The translations under genes and the position numbers were made by a program. From Desulfovibrio sp. UBA6121 (GTDB taxonomy: Bacteria > Desulfobacterota > Desulfovibrionia > Desulfovibrionales > Desulfovibrionaceae): 10,332 nucleotides of DNA. Positions 1 through 6,734 of this stretch are shown here, piece after piece. The stretch spans positions 14,997-25,328 of the forward strand of contig DIVX01000074.1 of assembly GCA_002422505.1 (NCBI GenBank). Reading direction: 5' to 3'. Within the stretch, counting starts at the first letter, position 1. Each line of letters begins with the position of its first letter. The notes under the pieces are model-generated. The model had not been told where the DNA came from and searched no databases. It saw only the letters and a list, made by a program, of their open reading frames with translations.

Positions 1-599
1 CCATGAGCAGCTTCGGCGGCATTCCTCTGGACGCGGCAAGCCTGGGAGCGGAGTATCTCATCTCCAGCTCCAACAAGTGCATCCAGGGCGTGCCGGGCTT
101 CGGCTTCGTCATTGCCCAAAGGCAGGCGTTGGAGCGTTGCGCGGGGCAGGCCCGGTCCCTCAGCCTGGATTTGTACGACCAGTGGCGCTGCATGGAGGAC
201 GGCGGCGGCAAGTGGCGCTATACCTCGCCCACCCACGTGGTGCGGGCCTTTGCCGCGGCCCTGGACGACCTGGAGGCCGAAGGCGGCGTGGCCGCGCGCC
301 ATGCGCGCTACAGCGCCAACCAGCGCAGGCTGTGCGAAGGCATGCGCTCCCTGGGCTTTGAAACGCTGCTGCCCGACGCACACCACTCGCCCATCATCAC
401 GAGCTTTTTGAGCCCCGACAGTCCGGCGTACAGCTTCAACAGCTTCTACCAGGCGCTCAAGGCCAGGGGCTTTGTCATCTACCCCGGCAAGGTGACCGGC
501 GCGGACACCTTCCGCATCGGCAACATCGGCCACGTTTTCGCGCAGGACATGGAGCGCCTGCTCGACGCGGTGCGGCAGGTCGTGACCTGGAAGGCATAG
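1..599 (+). CDS. phnW: 2-aminoethylphosphonate--pyruvate transaminase, C-terminal part (5' partial)
   Basis: This is the last ~198 residues of a PLP-dependent transaminase that converts 2-aminoethylphosphonate plus pyruvate to phosphonoacetaldehyde plus alanine, a step in cytoplasmic phosphonate degradation. The gene enters from the left edge in frame 3, so the ATG at 3 is most likely an internal Met of the conserved 'DAMSSFGG' stretch and not the true start. Recognisable family signatures are SSNKCIQGVPGFGF, whose Lys (residue 25 of the fragment) should be the Schiff-base lysine, then SLSLDLYDQW, TSPTHVVRAF, YPGKVT and TFRIGNIG near the C-terminus. The full family length is about 360 residues, so roughly 45% is missing. 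The gene has no functional link to the nitrogenase operon and marks its left neighbourhood. Assignment is by motif recall; other class V aminotransferases of phosphonate metabolism are the main alternative. Confidence 0.9.
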   Translation, partial: MSSFGGIPLDAASLGAEYLISSSNKCIQGVPGFGFVIAQRQALERCAGQARSLSLDLYDQWRCMEDGGGKWRYTSPTHVVRAFAAALDDLEAEGGVAARHARYSANQRRLCEGMRSLGFETLLPDAHHSPIITSFLSPDSPAYSFNSFYQALKARGFVIYPGKVTGADTFRIGNIGHVFAQDMERLLDAVRQVVTWKA

Positions 600-601
600 C
601 C

Positions 602-713
602 GGGCCGCAGGGCGGCCAGACGGCCGCGCCAGGCGGACCCCCGGCGGCTTGGCGACGGCCAAGAAGAGGCTAGGCGGCGGAGCCTCGCCCGGCTTCGGGG
701 GCCGCAGGGCGGC
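602..713. repeat. 15-bp direct repeat pair in a GC-rich spacer
   Basis: GGGCCGCAGGGCGGC occurs at 602-616 and again, identical, at 699-713. Between the copies lies a perfect 6-bp stem GAGGCT/AGCCTC (666-671 and 681-686, 9-nt loop). There is no T-tract after it, so this is not a convincing intrinsic terminator for phnW, although a structured 3' end is possible. In such GC-rich sequence a chance or REP-like origin cannot be distinguished from one window. Confidence 0.5.
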
Positions 714-741
714 GGCAAGGATAACTGCCGGGGCCTCACAC

Positions 742-755
742 GTTTTCTCGAAAAC
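742..755. promoter_or_regulatory. Perfect 14-bp dyad upstream of the first activator gene
   Basis: GTTTTCTCGAAAAC is a perfect inverted repeat (6-bp arms, 2-bp centre). It is A/T-rich inside a very GC-rich spacer and ends 57 bp before the preferred ATG at 813. Position and symmetry fit an operator for a dimeric regulator controlling the first activator. No known family motif is recognised, so the function is inferred from symmetry and location only. Confidence 0.35.
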
Positions 756-812
756 TAATCGCCGTTGACCACGCTCGCAAAGTGCATGTACCCTGAATGC
801 GGAGGGTTCCCC

Positions 813-2465
813 ATGCAGGAAGTCGAAGCGCCTGCGGCCATTGCCGGGGGCTGTCCGGGAAGAATCAGGCAGCGCGGCAATCCCGGCGTAAAGAACTGCC
901 GCCCCGACTCCTGCCGCGGCAGGATCATTCCATTGCTGCTTGAGATGTGCCGCAGCGTCGCCTCGGCCGACGGCCTCACCGCCGCCCTCGACGCGGCGCT
1001 GGGCTACATGCGCCGGGACATGGGCGTGGACCGGGCCATGATCAACCTGCGCGACCGCGAGACCGGCTGCACCTTCACCCACCGCAGCCTGGGCCTTACC
1101 CCAGAGGAGGAGGCGCGCGGCGTCTACTTTCCCGGCGAGGGCATCACCGGTCAGGTGGACACCCTGGCCAAGCCGGTCATTGTGCCGCGCATTGGCGACG
1201 AGCCCGCCTTTCTCAACCGCACCGGCAGCGTCATTCTAGCCGAGGACCTGGGCCGGGCCTTCCTGTGCGTGCCCATTCTGCGCGGCAGAAAGGTGCTGGG
1301 CAGCATCAGCGCCATCCTGGGCTTCGACGACCAGGCGGCCATGCGCAAGCGCGCCGAGGCCTTGGCCGTCATTGCCAACATGCTTGCCCAGGCCGTGGAG
1401 CTGCACCAGTTCGAGCACGTGGACAAGGTGCAGTGGGAGCAGCGCCACCAGGCGCTCATGGGCGCCATACGCGCGCGCTTCAAGCCCGCCAACGTCATTG
1501 GCAGCTCCACGCGCATGATGGAGGTTTTCGCCCTGGCCCACAAGGTGGCCCGCACGCGCACCACCGTGTTGTTGCTGGGCGAAAGCGGCGTGGGTAAAGA
1601 GCTCATCGCCTCGGCCATTCACTATGAGGGAACAGACCCTGCCGGGCCGCTGGTCAAGGTGAACTGCGCCGCCCTGCCGGAGTCGCTCATCGAAAGCGAG
1701 CTCTTCGGGCATGAGAAGGGAGCCTTCACCGGCGCAGACCAACTGCGGCGCGGGCGCTTCGAAGAAGCCGACGGCGGCACCCTGTTTCTGGACGAAGTGG
1801 GCGAGTTGCCCCTGGGCACCCAGGCCAAGCTGCTGCGCGTGCTGCAGGAGCGGTCTTTCGAACGCGTGGGCGGCAACCGCACGGTCACGGTCAACGTGCG
1901 CATTGTGGCCGCCACCAACAAAGACCTTGCCGCCATGGTGGAACAGGGCGGGTTCCGCCAGGATCTCTTCTTCCGCCTCAACGTCTTTCCGCTCATCATT
2001 CCGCCCCTGCGGGAACGCGGCAGCGACATAGTGACCCTGGCCGAGCACTTCGTGGCGCGCTTCGCCCGGGAAACAGAAAAGCAGGTCACGCGCATCACCA
2101 CGCCCGCGCTCAACCTGCTTATGCTCCACCCCTGGCCGGGCAATGTGCGCGAACTGGAAAACGCCATGGAGCGGGCGGTGATTCTGACCGAAGACGATGC
2201 CGTGCACAGCTACAACCTGCCGCCCTCGCTGCAACCCGCCGCCCTGCCCGGAACGGACAGCCCCTGCGGCCTGGACGCCAGACTGCGGGACATAGAGCGC
2301 GAAATGCTCATGGAGGCGCTGCTGCGGCGGCAGGGCAACACGAGAAAAGCGGCAGCGGAGCTGGGGCTTACGTACCGCAGCATGGGCATCCGCATGCGCA
2401 GGCACGGCCTGCGCTACAGCGCCTTTCGCAAGGGGGCCCACGCGCCGGGCGGCGATGCGGGCTGA
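813..2465 (+). CDS. anfA: AnfA-like sigma-54-dependent transcriptional activator (first copy)
   Basis: This is a 550-residue bacterial enhancer-binding protein predicted to activate sigma-54 promoters of the Fe-only nitrogenase genes. Domains in order: a short N-terminal leader with Cys14 and a Cys29-X4-Cys34 pair; a GAF domain (about 40-195); a sigma-54 AAA+ domain with Walker A GESGVGKE (256-263), the GAFTGA sigma-54 contact loop (303-308) and Walker B LFLDE (324-328); and a C-terminal Fis-type helix-turn-helix (about 485-535). The Cys-X4-Cys before the GAF domain matches, as I recall it, the essential pair of Azotobacter AnfA (Cys21/Cys26), so AnfA is preferred over NifA. The ATG at 813 is chosen because GGAGGG (801-806) sits 6 bases upstream; a TTG at 765 or ATG at 786 would add 16 or 9 residues but lack such a site. 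The gene lies 756 bp upstream of anfH. No sigma-54 promoter is evident before it. VnfA or a generic NifA paralogue is the alternative. Confidence 0.88.
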   Translation: MQEVEAPAAIAGGCPGRIRQRGNPGVKNCRPDSCRGRIIPLLLEMCRSVASADGLTAALDAALGYMRRDMGVDRAMINLRDRETGCTFTHRSLGLTPEEEARGVYFPGEGITGQVDTLAKPVIVPRIGDEPAFLNRTGSVILAEDLGRAFLCVPILRGRKVLGSISAILGFDDQAAMRKRAEALAVIANMLAQAVELHQFEHVDKVQWEQRHQALMGAIRARFKPANVIGSSTRMMEVFALAHKVARTRTTVLLLGESGVGKELIASAIHYEGTDPAGPLVKVNCAALPESLIESELFGHEKGAFTGADQLRRGRFEEADGGTLFLDEVGELPLGTQAKLLRVLQERSFERVGGNRTVTVNVRIVAATNKDLAAMVEQGGFRQDLFFRLNVFPLIIPPLRERGSDIVTLAEHFVARFARETEKQVTRITTPALNLLMLHPWPGNVRELENAMERAVILTEDDAVHSYNLPPSLQPAALPGTDSPCGLDARLRDIEREMLMEALLRRQGNTRKAAAELGLTYRSMGIRMRRHGLRYSAFRKGAHAPGGDAG

Positions 2466-2520
2466 GTTCCCCTTGGGCCCAGGCCCTGGCTGACCGCCCG
2501 GCTGATTGCGCGGGACCACG

Positions 2521-2700
2521 GCACCGCCTCCACCCTGCCGCGCCTGCGCGCTGCGCTGGCTCCCCACCCTGCCGCCCCCCCTGCCCTGTGCACAGCCCAC
2601 GGCCCGCTCAAAGCGGCCTTTCCCGCCCTCGCCCACATGCATCGCGCCCTGGCAGCGCTCCTCGCACTCGCTCCCACATCACACTGCCCCGGCGCTGCAA
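2521..2700 (+). terminator. Possible Rho-dependent termination region, with a weak hairpin
   Basis: The + strand is about 53% C and 22% G over 180 bases, the skew typical of Rho-loading (rut) RNA. Within it, 2601-2618 can fold into a 7-bp stem with one bulged C and a CAA loop (GGCC.CGCT against AGCGGCC), followed by only three T (2619-2621), which is a weak intrinsic terminator. Either could end the first activator's transcript and insulate the anfH promoter. This is inferred from composition only. Confidence 0.3.
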
Positions 2701-2741
2701 CACCGGGCGCACCAGGCGCAGGACGAATTCTACGCATTGGA

Positions 2742-2770
2742 ACCTTTCCGAACCCGGCGGACCCAAAGGT
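2742..2770. other. Bulged inverted repeat of unknown role
   Basis: ACCTT (2742-2746) plus TCCG (2747-2750) can pair with CGGA (2758-2761) and AAGGT (2766-2770), leaving a 7-nt loop and a bulge (CCCA) on the 3' side. The A/T-rich run that follows (2771-2789) contrasts with the surrounding GC-rich DNA. It could be an RNA hairpin or a protein site. Nothing else supports a small RNA gene. Confidence 0.25.
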
Positions 2771-2943
2771 CAATAGTTCAAAAATTCAGTAGGTTGCGTT
2801 GGCATGCCCCAAAAAGGCCAGCAAGCGCCCGCACTGCTTCGCACCTGCCGCGTCACTTCATGCCCTGCTGCCCCCCTGCCACGCAGCAGCCAGCAGCGAC
2901 GGCCTGCAAAACGCCGCAAACGATCCCACGGCGACGCATCAAC

Positions 2944-2967
2944 ACGTTGAAATAATACGTTCATATT
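2944..2967. repeat. A/T-rich 11-bp imperfect direct repeat upstream of anfH
   Basis: ACGTTGAAATA (2944-2954) and ACGTTCATATT (2957-2967) share ACGTT-A-AT-like positions with a 13-bp period. This is one of the few A/T-rich patches in the intergenic region and lies about 200-225 bp upstream of the inferred anfH start site. Half-sites beginning CGTT followed by A/T are loosely reminiscent of molybdate-regulator (ModE/Mop) boxes, which would make sense for Mo repression of an alternative nitrogenase, but the copies are in direct and not inverted orientation and the match is weak. Confidence 0.35.
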
Positions 2968-3026
2968 ACCGCTCACACAGCCCGCGCCAAGGCCAGGGCA
3001 GGCCCTGCCAGCCAGGCCCGCACCGT

Positions 3027-3044
3027 CGCCAGAGCCTGCTGGCG
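3027..3044. promoter_or_regulatory. Candidate enhancer (UAS) dyad for the anfH promoter
   Basis: CGCCAG-N6-CTGGCG is a perfect 6-bp-arm inverted repeat centred about 135 bp upstream of the inferred anfH transcription start, within the usual distance range of enhancer sites for NifA-family activators. A second perfect dyad, CAGGGC-AG-GCCCTG, is at 2994-3007, and AACGG-N8-CCGTT is at 3093-3110. No TGT-N10-ACA NifA box was found, which agrees with an AnfA-type rather than NifA-type activator. Which dyad, if any, is bound is unknown; GC-rich DNA produces such dyads by chance. Confidence 0.3.
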
Positions 3045-3143
3045 CGATTCCCACAAATTGCGCATAGCACACTGTATTCATAGACTCTTTCAAACGGCCA
3101 AGCGCCCGTTGTGTGGCCCCGGATGCATTTCGGCGGCCCCTCC

Positions 3144-3159
3144 TGGCACGCGAATCGCT
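3144..3159 (+). promoter_or_regulatory. Sigma-54 (-24/-12) promoter of the anf operon
   Basis: TGGCACGCGAATCGCT matches the consensus TGGCACG-N4-TTGCW at all fixed positions except one (C for the second T of TTGC). The invariant GG (3145-3146) and GC (3157-3158) are separated by exactly 10 bases. Transcription should start near 3170, giving an anfH leader of about 50 bases. This is the expected promoter type for nitrogenase structural genes and requires an activator such as the adjacent AnfA-like proteins. Confidence 0.88.
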
Positions 3160-3220
3160 CTAGGAGGCCTCATGAGGGCGACCATCCCGGAGCCCTGAGG
3201 CACAAGCAAAGGAGTCCCAC

Positions 3221-4048
3221 ATGACACGCAAGATCGCGATCTACGGCAAGGGCGGCATCGGGAAGTCCACCACCACCCAGAACACCGCTGCGGCCCTGGC
3301 CCACTTCCACGGCAAGAAGATCTTCATCCACGGCTGCGACCCCAAGGCCGACTCCACCCGCCTGATTCTGGGCGGCAAGCCCCAGGAGACCTTGATGGAC
3401 GTGCTGCGCGAGCAGGGCGCGGAGAAGGTCACCAAGGAGAAGGTTGTGAAGACCGGCTTCCTGGACATCCGCTGCGTGGAATCCGGCGGGCCGGAACCCG
3501 GCGTGGGCTGCGCCGGTCGCGGCGTCATCACCGCCATCGACCTCATGGAGGCCCAGGGCGCCTACACCCCGGACCTGGACTTCGTGTTCTTCGACGTGCT
3601 GGGCGACGTGGTCTGCGGCGGCTTCGCCATGCCCATCCGCGACGGCAAGGCCCAGGAGGTCTACATCGTGGCCTCCGGCGAAATGATGGCCATTTACGCC
3701 GCCAACAACATCTGCAAGGGCCTGCTCAAGTTCGCCAAGCAAAGCGGCGTGCGCCTGGGCGGCGTTATTTGCAACAGCCGCAAGGTGGACCGCGAGCGCG
3801 AATTTCTTGAGGAGTTCACCGCTTCCATCGGCACGCACATGATCCACTTTGTCCCGCGCGACAACATTGTGCAAAAGGCGGAGTTCAACAAGAAGACCGT
3901 GACCGAATACGACGCCACCGAGCAGCAGGCGTTGGAATACAGCGAGCTTGGCCGCAAGATCATCGAGAACACCAATTTCGTTGTGCCCAAGCCGCTCACC
4001 ATGGACGAGCTTGAGGCCATGGTCGTGAAGTACGGCATTGCCGACTAA
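3221..4048 (+). CDS. anfH: Nitrogenase iron protein (dinitrogenase reductase), Fe-only type
   Basis: This 275-residue homodimeric ATPase passes electrons one at a time from a [4Fe-4S] cluster to the AnfDGK protein. Visible features are the P-loop GKGGIGKS (9-16), the cluster ligands Cys97 (PEPGVGCAGRG) and Cys132 (DVVCGGF), and Arg100, the residue that is ADP-ribosylated in DraT-regulated species. Length is typical. Wording such as FVFFDVLGDVVCGGF and IIENTNFVVPKPLTMDELEAMVVKYGIAD resembles AnfH more than NifH of Mo systems, and the genes that follow fix the assignment. AAAGGAG at 3208-3214 supports this ATG. It is the first gene after the sigma-54 promoter and is 24 bp from nifI1. No draT/draG is present in the window, so control of activity is more likely through the NifI proteins. 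Confidence 0.96.
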   Translation: MTRKIAIYGKGGIGKSTTTQNTAAALAHFHGKKIFIHGCDPKADSTRLILGGKPQETLMDVLREQGAEKVTKEKVVKTGFLDIRCVESGGPEPGVGCAGRGVITAIDLMEAQGAYTPDLDFVFFDVLGDVVCGGFAMPIRDGKAQEVYIVASGEMMAIYAANNICKGLLKFAKQSGVRLGGVICNSRKVDREREFLEEFTASIGTHMIHFVPRDNIVQKAEFNKKTVTEYDATEQQALEYSELGRKIIENTNFVVPKPLTMDELEAMVVKYGIAD

Positions 4049-4072
4049 CCCGGACGCAAGAGGAGCACCGAC

Positions 4073-4390
4073 ATGAAGATGATCAGAGCCATTGTGCGCC
4101 CGGACTCCGCAGACGCCGTGACCGACGGCCTGGCCGAGGCCGGCTACCACACCATGACCAAGATCAACGCCTTTGGCCGCGGCAAGCAAAAGGGCATCAC
4201 CGTGGGCAACGTGCACTACGACGAACTGCCCAAGACCCTCATCATCATGGTGGTGGAGGATGAAGACCTGGAGGCCGTGCTCAAGCTCATCAAGTACAAG
4301 GCCTATTCCGGCAACTTCGGCGACGGCAAGATCTTCGTCACCGCCGTGGAGCAGGCCATCACCGTGCGCACCGGCCTTTCCGGGCTCTAG
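4073..4390 (+). CDS. nifI1: PII-family nitrogen regulatory protein NifI1
   Basis: A 105-residue GlnB/PII-like protein. In methanogens NifI1 and NifI2 form a complex that binds and inhibits dinitrogenase when 2-oxoglutarate is low, and releases it when 2-oxoglutarate and ATP are high; the same role is inferred here. The PII fold is evident from MKMIRAIVRP at the start, FGRGKQKG leading into a T-loop shorter than in GlnB (about 37-52), the B-loop/ATP segment FGDGKIFVTAVEQAI (about 81-95) and the C-terminal RTG. AAGAGGAG at 4058-4065 supports the start. The gene sits between anfH and nifI2, a position diagnostic for nifI genes rather than general glnB or glnK. Confidence 0.93.
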   Translation: MKMIRAIVRPDSADAVTDGLAEAGYHTMTKINAFGRGKQKGITVGNVHYDELPKTLIIMVVEDEDLEAVLKLIKYKAYSGNFGDGKIFVTAVEQAITVRTGLSGL

Positions 4391-4402
4391 GCGGGTAGCC
4401 CC

Positions 4403-4774
4403 ATGAAGGAAATCATCGCCATTATACGGCCCAAGAAGGTGCGCGCCACCAAGGACGTGCTGGAGGCCATAGGCTTCCCGTGCTTCCTGGCCGTCTCTGT
4501 TCTGGGGCGCGGGCACCAGCGCGGCATTGCGGGAGAGGTGAACTGCGAGCTTTCCCCAGACACGCTGAACCAGGCCAAGACAGGCGGCATGAAGTACGTG
4601 CCCAAGCGCATGCTGACCATCGTTGTGCCCGACGAGAACGTGGACACCGTGGTGGAAGCCGTGGTGCGCGTGAACCAGACGGACCAGATAGGGGACGGCA
4701 AGATCTTCATCTGCCCCATGGAAGACGCCATCCGGGTGCGCACCGACGAGACCGGCGAGAGCGCCATTGTGTAA
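4403..4774 (+). CDS. nifI2: PII-family nitrogen regulatory protein NifI2
   Basis: The 123-residue partner of NifI1. It starts MKEIIAIIRPKKV, has the GRGHQRGIAGEV segment entering an extended T-loop (about 36-70, including the LNQAKTGGMKYVPKR stretch typical of NifI2), the B-loop IGDGKIFICPMEDAIRVRT, and a short tail. The longer loop distinguishes it from NifI1. It lies 12 bp after nifI1 and 23 bp before anfD. Its own Shine-Dalgarno is poor (only GCGGG about 8 bases ahead of the ATG), so translation may be coupled to nifI1. Its expected role is to form the 2-oxoglutarate-responsive complex with NifI1 and contact the dinitrogenase AnfDK. Confidence 0.93.
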   Translation: MKEIIAIIRPKKVRATKDVLEAIGFPCFLAVSVLGRGHQRGIAGEVNCELSPDTLNQAKTGGMKYVPKRMLTIVVPDENVDTVVEAVVRVNQTDQIGDGKIFICPMEDAIRVRTDETGESAIV

Positions 4775-4797
4775 CGCACGCCAAGGAGAAGAAAACA

Positions 4798-6360
4798 ATG
4801 CCGTATCATGAGTTCAAGTGCAGCACCTGCATTCCGGAGAGGAAGAACCACGCCGTCATCAAGGGCCCGGGCGAAGACCTGACCATGGCCCTGCCCGCCG
4901 GGTATTTGAGCACCATTCCGGGCACCATCTCCGAGCGCGGCTGCGCCTACTGCGGGGCCAAGCACGTCATCGGCTCGCCCATGAAGGACGTGATTCACCT
5001 AAGCCACGGCCCCGTGGGCTGCACCTACGACACCTGGCAAACCAAGCGCTACATAAGCGACAACGACAACTTCCAGCTCAAGTACACCTTCGCCTCGGAC
5101 ATGAAGGAGAAGCACGTGGTTTTTGGGGCGGAAAAGCTTCTCAAGAGCAACATCATCGAGGCCTTCAAGGCATTTCCGAACATCAAGCGCATGACCATCT
5201 ACCAAACCTGCGCCTCGGCCCTCATCGGCGACGACCTGAACGCCATCGCCCAGGAGGTTATGGACGAGATGCCCGAGGTGGACATCTTCGTGTGCAACTC
5301 GCCGGGTTTCGCCGGTCCCAGCCAGTCCGGCGGGCACCACAAAATCAACATCGCCTGGATCAACCAGAAGGTGGGCACCATCGAGCCCAAGATCACCGGC
5401 GACTACGTCATCAACTACGTGGGCGAATACAACATCCAGGGCGACCAGGAAGTCATGTGCGACTTCTTCAAGCGCATGGGCATCCAGGTTCTGTCCACCT
5501 TCACGGGCAACGGCTCGTACGACGACCTGCGGGCCATGCACAAGGCGCAGCTGAACGTGCTGGAGTGCGCGCGCTCCGCCGAATACATCTGCAACGAGCT
5601 GCGCGTGCGCTACGGCATTCCCCGGCTCGACATCGACGGCTTCGGCTTTGAGCCCCTGGCCAACTCCCTGCGCAAGGTGGGCCTGTTCTTCGGCATAGAA
5701 GACCGTGCCGAGGCCATCATCGCCGAGGAGACCGCCCGCTGGAAGCCGGAGCTCGACTGGTACAAGGAGCGGCTCAAGGGCAAAAAGGTGTGCCTGTGGC
5801 CCGGCGGCTCCAAGCTCTGGCACTGGGCGCACGTCATCCACGATGAAATGGGCCTGGACGTGGTCTCGGTGTACACCAAGTTCGGCCACCAGGGCGACAT
5901 GGAGAAGGGCATTTCCCGCTGCGAGGAAGGCGCCCTGGCCATCGACGACCCCAACGAGCTGGAGGGCCTGGAGGCCATGGAGATGCTCAAGCCGGACATC
6001 ATCCTGACCGGCAAGCGCCCCGGCGAGGTGGCCAAGAAGATCCGCGTGCCCTACCTGAACGCCCACGCCTATCACAACGGCCCCTGGAAGGGCTGGGAAG
6101 GCTGGGTGCGCTTCGCGCGCGACATTTACAACGCCATTTACTCGCCCATCCACAAGCTGACCCTGCTGGACATAGCCGCGGACGAGATAGCGACGGATAC
6201 GACCTTCGAGACGCAGGTCATGCTCTCCGACGCGGCCCTGAGCGAGGAGACGCGCAACGCAGCCGACCTTCGGCAGTTCACGGGCCAGTTCGATGGCCTG
6301 AAGTCCCTGCGCGGCAAGACCTATCCCGAGTTCGAAGCCAAGACCGCAGGCGCGGCGTAA
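4798..6360 (+). CDS. anfD: Fe-only nitrogenase (FeFe protein) alpha subunit
   Basis: A 520-residue catalytic alpha subunit that holds the FeFe cofactor, where N2 and protons are reduced. By alignment with NifD/VnfD numbering the P-cluster ligands are Cys49 (ERGC), Cys75 (GPVGC) and Cys138 (YQTC). The cofactor ligands are Cys257 (VLECARS) and His423 (NAHAYHNGP). Gln176 and His180 (GPSQSGGHH) match residues lining the active site. The Fe-only identity rests on close likeness to AnfD throughout and on PGGSK at 335-339 where VFe proteins have the carbonate-binding TGGPR. AAGGAG at 4783-4788 supports the ATG at 4798; the frame is open further upstream but that part is antiframe to nifI2. Odd: a Cys8-X2-Cys11 pair at the N-terminus, and a divergent C-terminal tail after about 460, the least conserved part of the family. 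Confidence 0.97.
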   Translation: MPYHEFKCSTCIPERKNHAVIKGPGEDLTMALPAGYLSTIPGTISERGCAYCGAKHVIGSPMKDVIHLSHGPVGCTYDTWQTKRYISDNDNFQLKYTFASDMKEKHVVFGAEKLLKSNIIEAFKAFPNIKRMTIYQTCASALIGDDLNAIAQEVMDEMPEVDIFVCNSPGFAGPSQSGGHHKINIAWINQKVGTIEPKITGDYVINYVGEYNIQGDQEVMCDFFKRMGIQVLSTFTGNGSYDDLRAMHKAQLNVLECARSAEYICNELRVRYGIPRLDIDGFGFEPLANSLRKVGLFFGIEDRAEAIIAEETARWKPELDWYKERLKGKKVCLWPGGSKLWHWAHVIHDEMGLDVVSVYTKFGHQGDMEKGISRCEEGALAIDDPNELEGLEAMEMLKPDIILTGKRPGEVAKKIRVPYLNAHAYHNGPWKGWEGWVRFARDIYNAIYSPIHKLTLLDIAADEIATDTTFETQVMLSDAALSEETRNAADLRQFTGQFDGLKSLRGKTYPEFEAKTAGAA

Positions 6361-6370
6361 GGGGGGCGGC

Positions 6371-6721
6371 ATGGATGACCTCATGAAAGACCGCATGGAC
6401 CAGTTGCTGGACCACATCATGAAGAAGTGCCTGTGGCAGTTCCACTCCCGCAGCTGGGACCGCAAGGTGCAGAACGAAGGCGTGCTGAGCAAGGCCACGC
6501 AGCTTTTGTGCGGCGAACCGGTAGACACCAGCACCCCCCTGGCCAAGTGCCACTGGGTGGACGCCCTGTGCCTGGTGAACGACTACAAGCGCCGCTTCGC
6601 CTGGGTTTCGCAGCTCAAGCCGGACGAAATCAAAGAGATTATGCAGGCCCTGCACGAGCGCCTGGACCACCTGACCATCACCGGCTCGCTCAACCTTGAA
6701 CTGAACGACCAGCACTACTAG
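6371..6721 (+). CDS. anfG: Fe-only nitrogenase delta subunit
   Basis: A 116-residue third subunit, found only in the alternative (V and Fe-only) nitrogenases, that binds AnfD and is needed for an active hexameric FeFe protein. The core CLWQFHSRSWDR (20-31), LLCGEPVD (45-52), the CHWVDALCL stretch (60-68) and LDHLTITGSLNLELNDQHY at the end match the AnfG/VnfG family. It lacks the ~15-residue N-terminal extension of the Azotobacter protein as I recall it. The gene is 10 bp after anfD; a G-run (6361-6366) serves as a weak ribosome site. Its presence between anfD and anfK excludes a Mo nitrogenase operon. Confidence 0.95.
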   Translation: MDDLMKDRMDQLLDHIMKKCLWQFHSRSWDRKVQNEGVLSKATQLLCGEPVDTSTPLAKCHWVDALCLVNDYKRRFAWVSQLKPDEIKEIMQALHERLDHLTITGSLNLELNDQHY

Positions 6722-6734
6722 CAAGGAGCTGCAT

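Larger units (their letters stand above)
2466..3143. other. 678-bp noncoding regulatory region between the activator and anfH
   Basis: No convincing gene is seen here; the open frames that exist encode Pro/Arg/His/Ala-rich low-complexity sequence with no Shine-Dalgarno support. The first part, 2521-2700, is C-rich and G-poor on the + strand (95 C against 40 G by hand count in 180 bases). The middle holds a hairpin-like element at 2742-2770. The right part carries an A/T-rich direct repeat (2944-2967) and three dyads (2994-3007, 3027-3044, 3093-3110) before the sigma-54 promoter. The layout fits a 3' end for the activator transcript followed by an enhancer region for anfH. Confidence 0.7.

Noticed and set aside
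765..780. Sigma-54 promoter before the first activator (TTGACCACGCTCGCAA)
   Set aside because: The invariant GG of the -24 element is absent at the required distance from GC.
765..812. TTG start at 765 or ATG at 786 for the first activator
   Set aside because: Neither has a good ribosome site, whereas GGAGGG is ideally spaced before the ATG at 813; the paralogue also begins a similar short distance before its Cys-X4-Cys pair.
2586..2595. CTGTGCACAG palindrome as a NifA box
   Set aside because: TGT and ACA halves are only 2 bases apart instead of 10, and the site is more than 500 bp from the anfH promoter.
2506..2955. Open frame of 149 codons downstream of the first activator
   Set aside because: The product is Pro/Arg/His/Ala-rich low-complexity sequence with no recognisable domain and no ribosome site; it is a by-product of the C-rich DNA.
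3172..3198. Eight-codon open frame (MRATIPEP) with an AGGAGG four bases upstream, as a possible leader peptide for anfH
   Set aside because: The sigma-54 promoter places the transcript start near 3170, so AGGAGG at 3162-3167 would not be transcribed and the frame would lack a ribosome site.
3170..4798. Very long minus-strand open frames opposite anfH-nifI2, and similar ones opposite anfD, anfK and the first activator
   Set aside because: They lie antisense to strongly conserved genes and encode His/Leu/Gly/Val-rich sequence typical of the antisense frame of high-GC genes.
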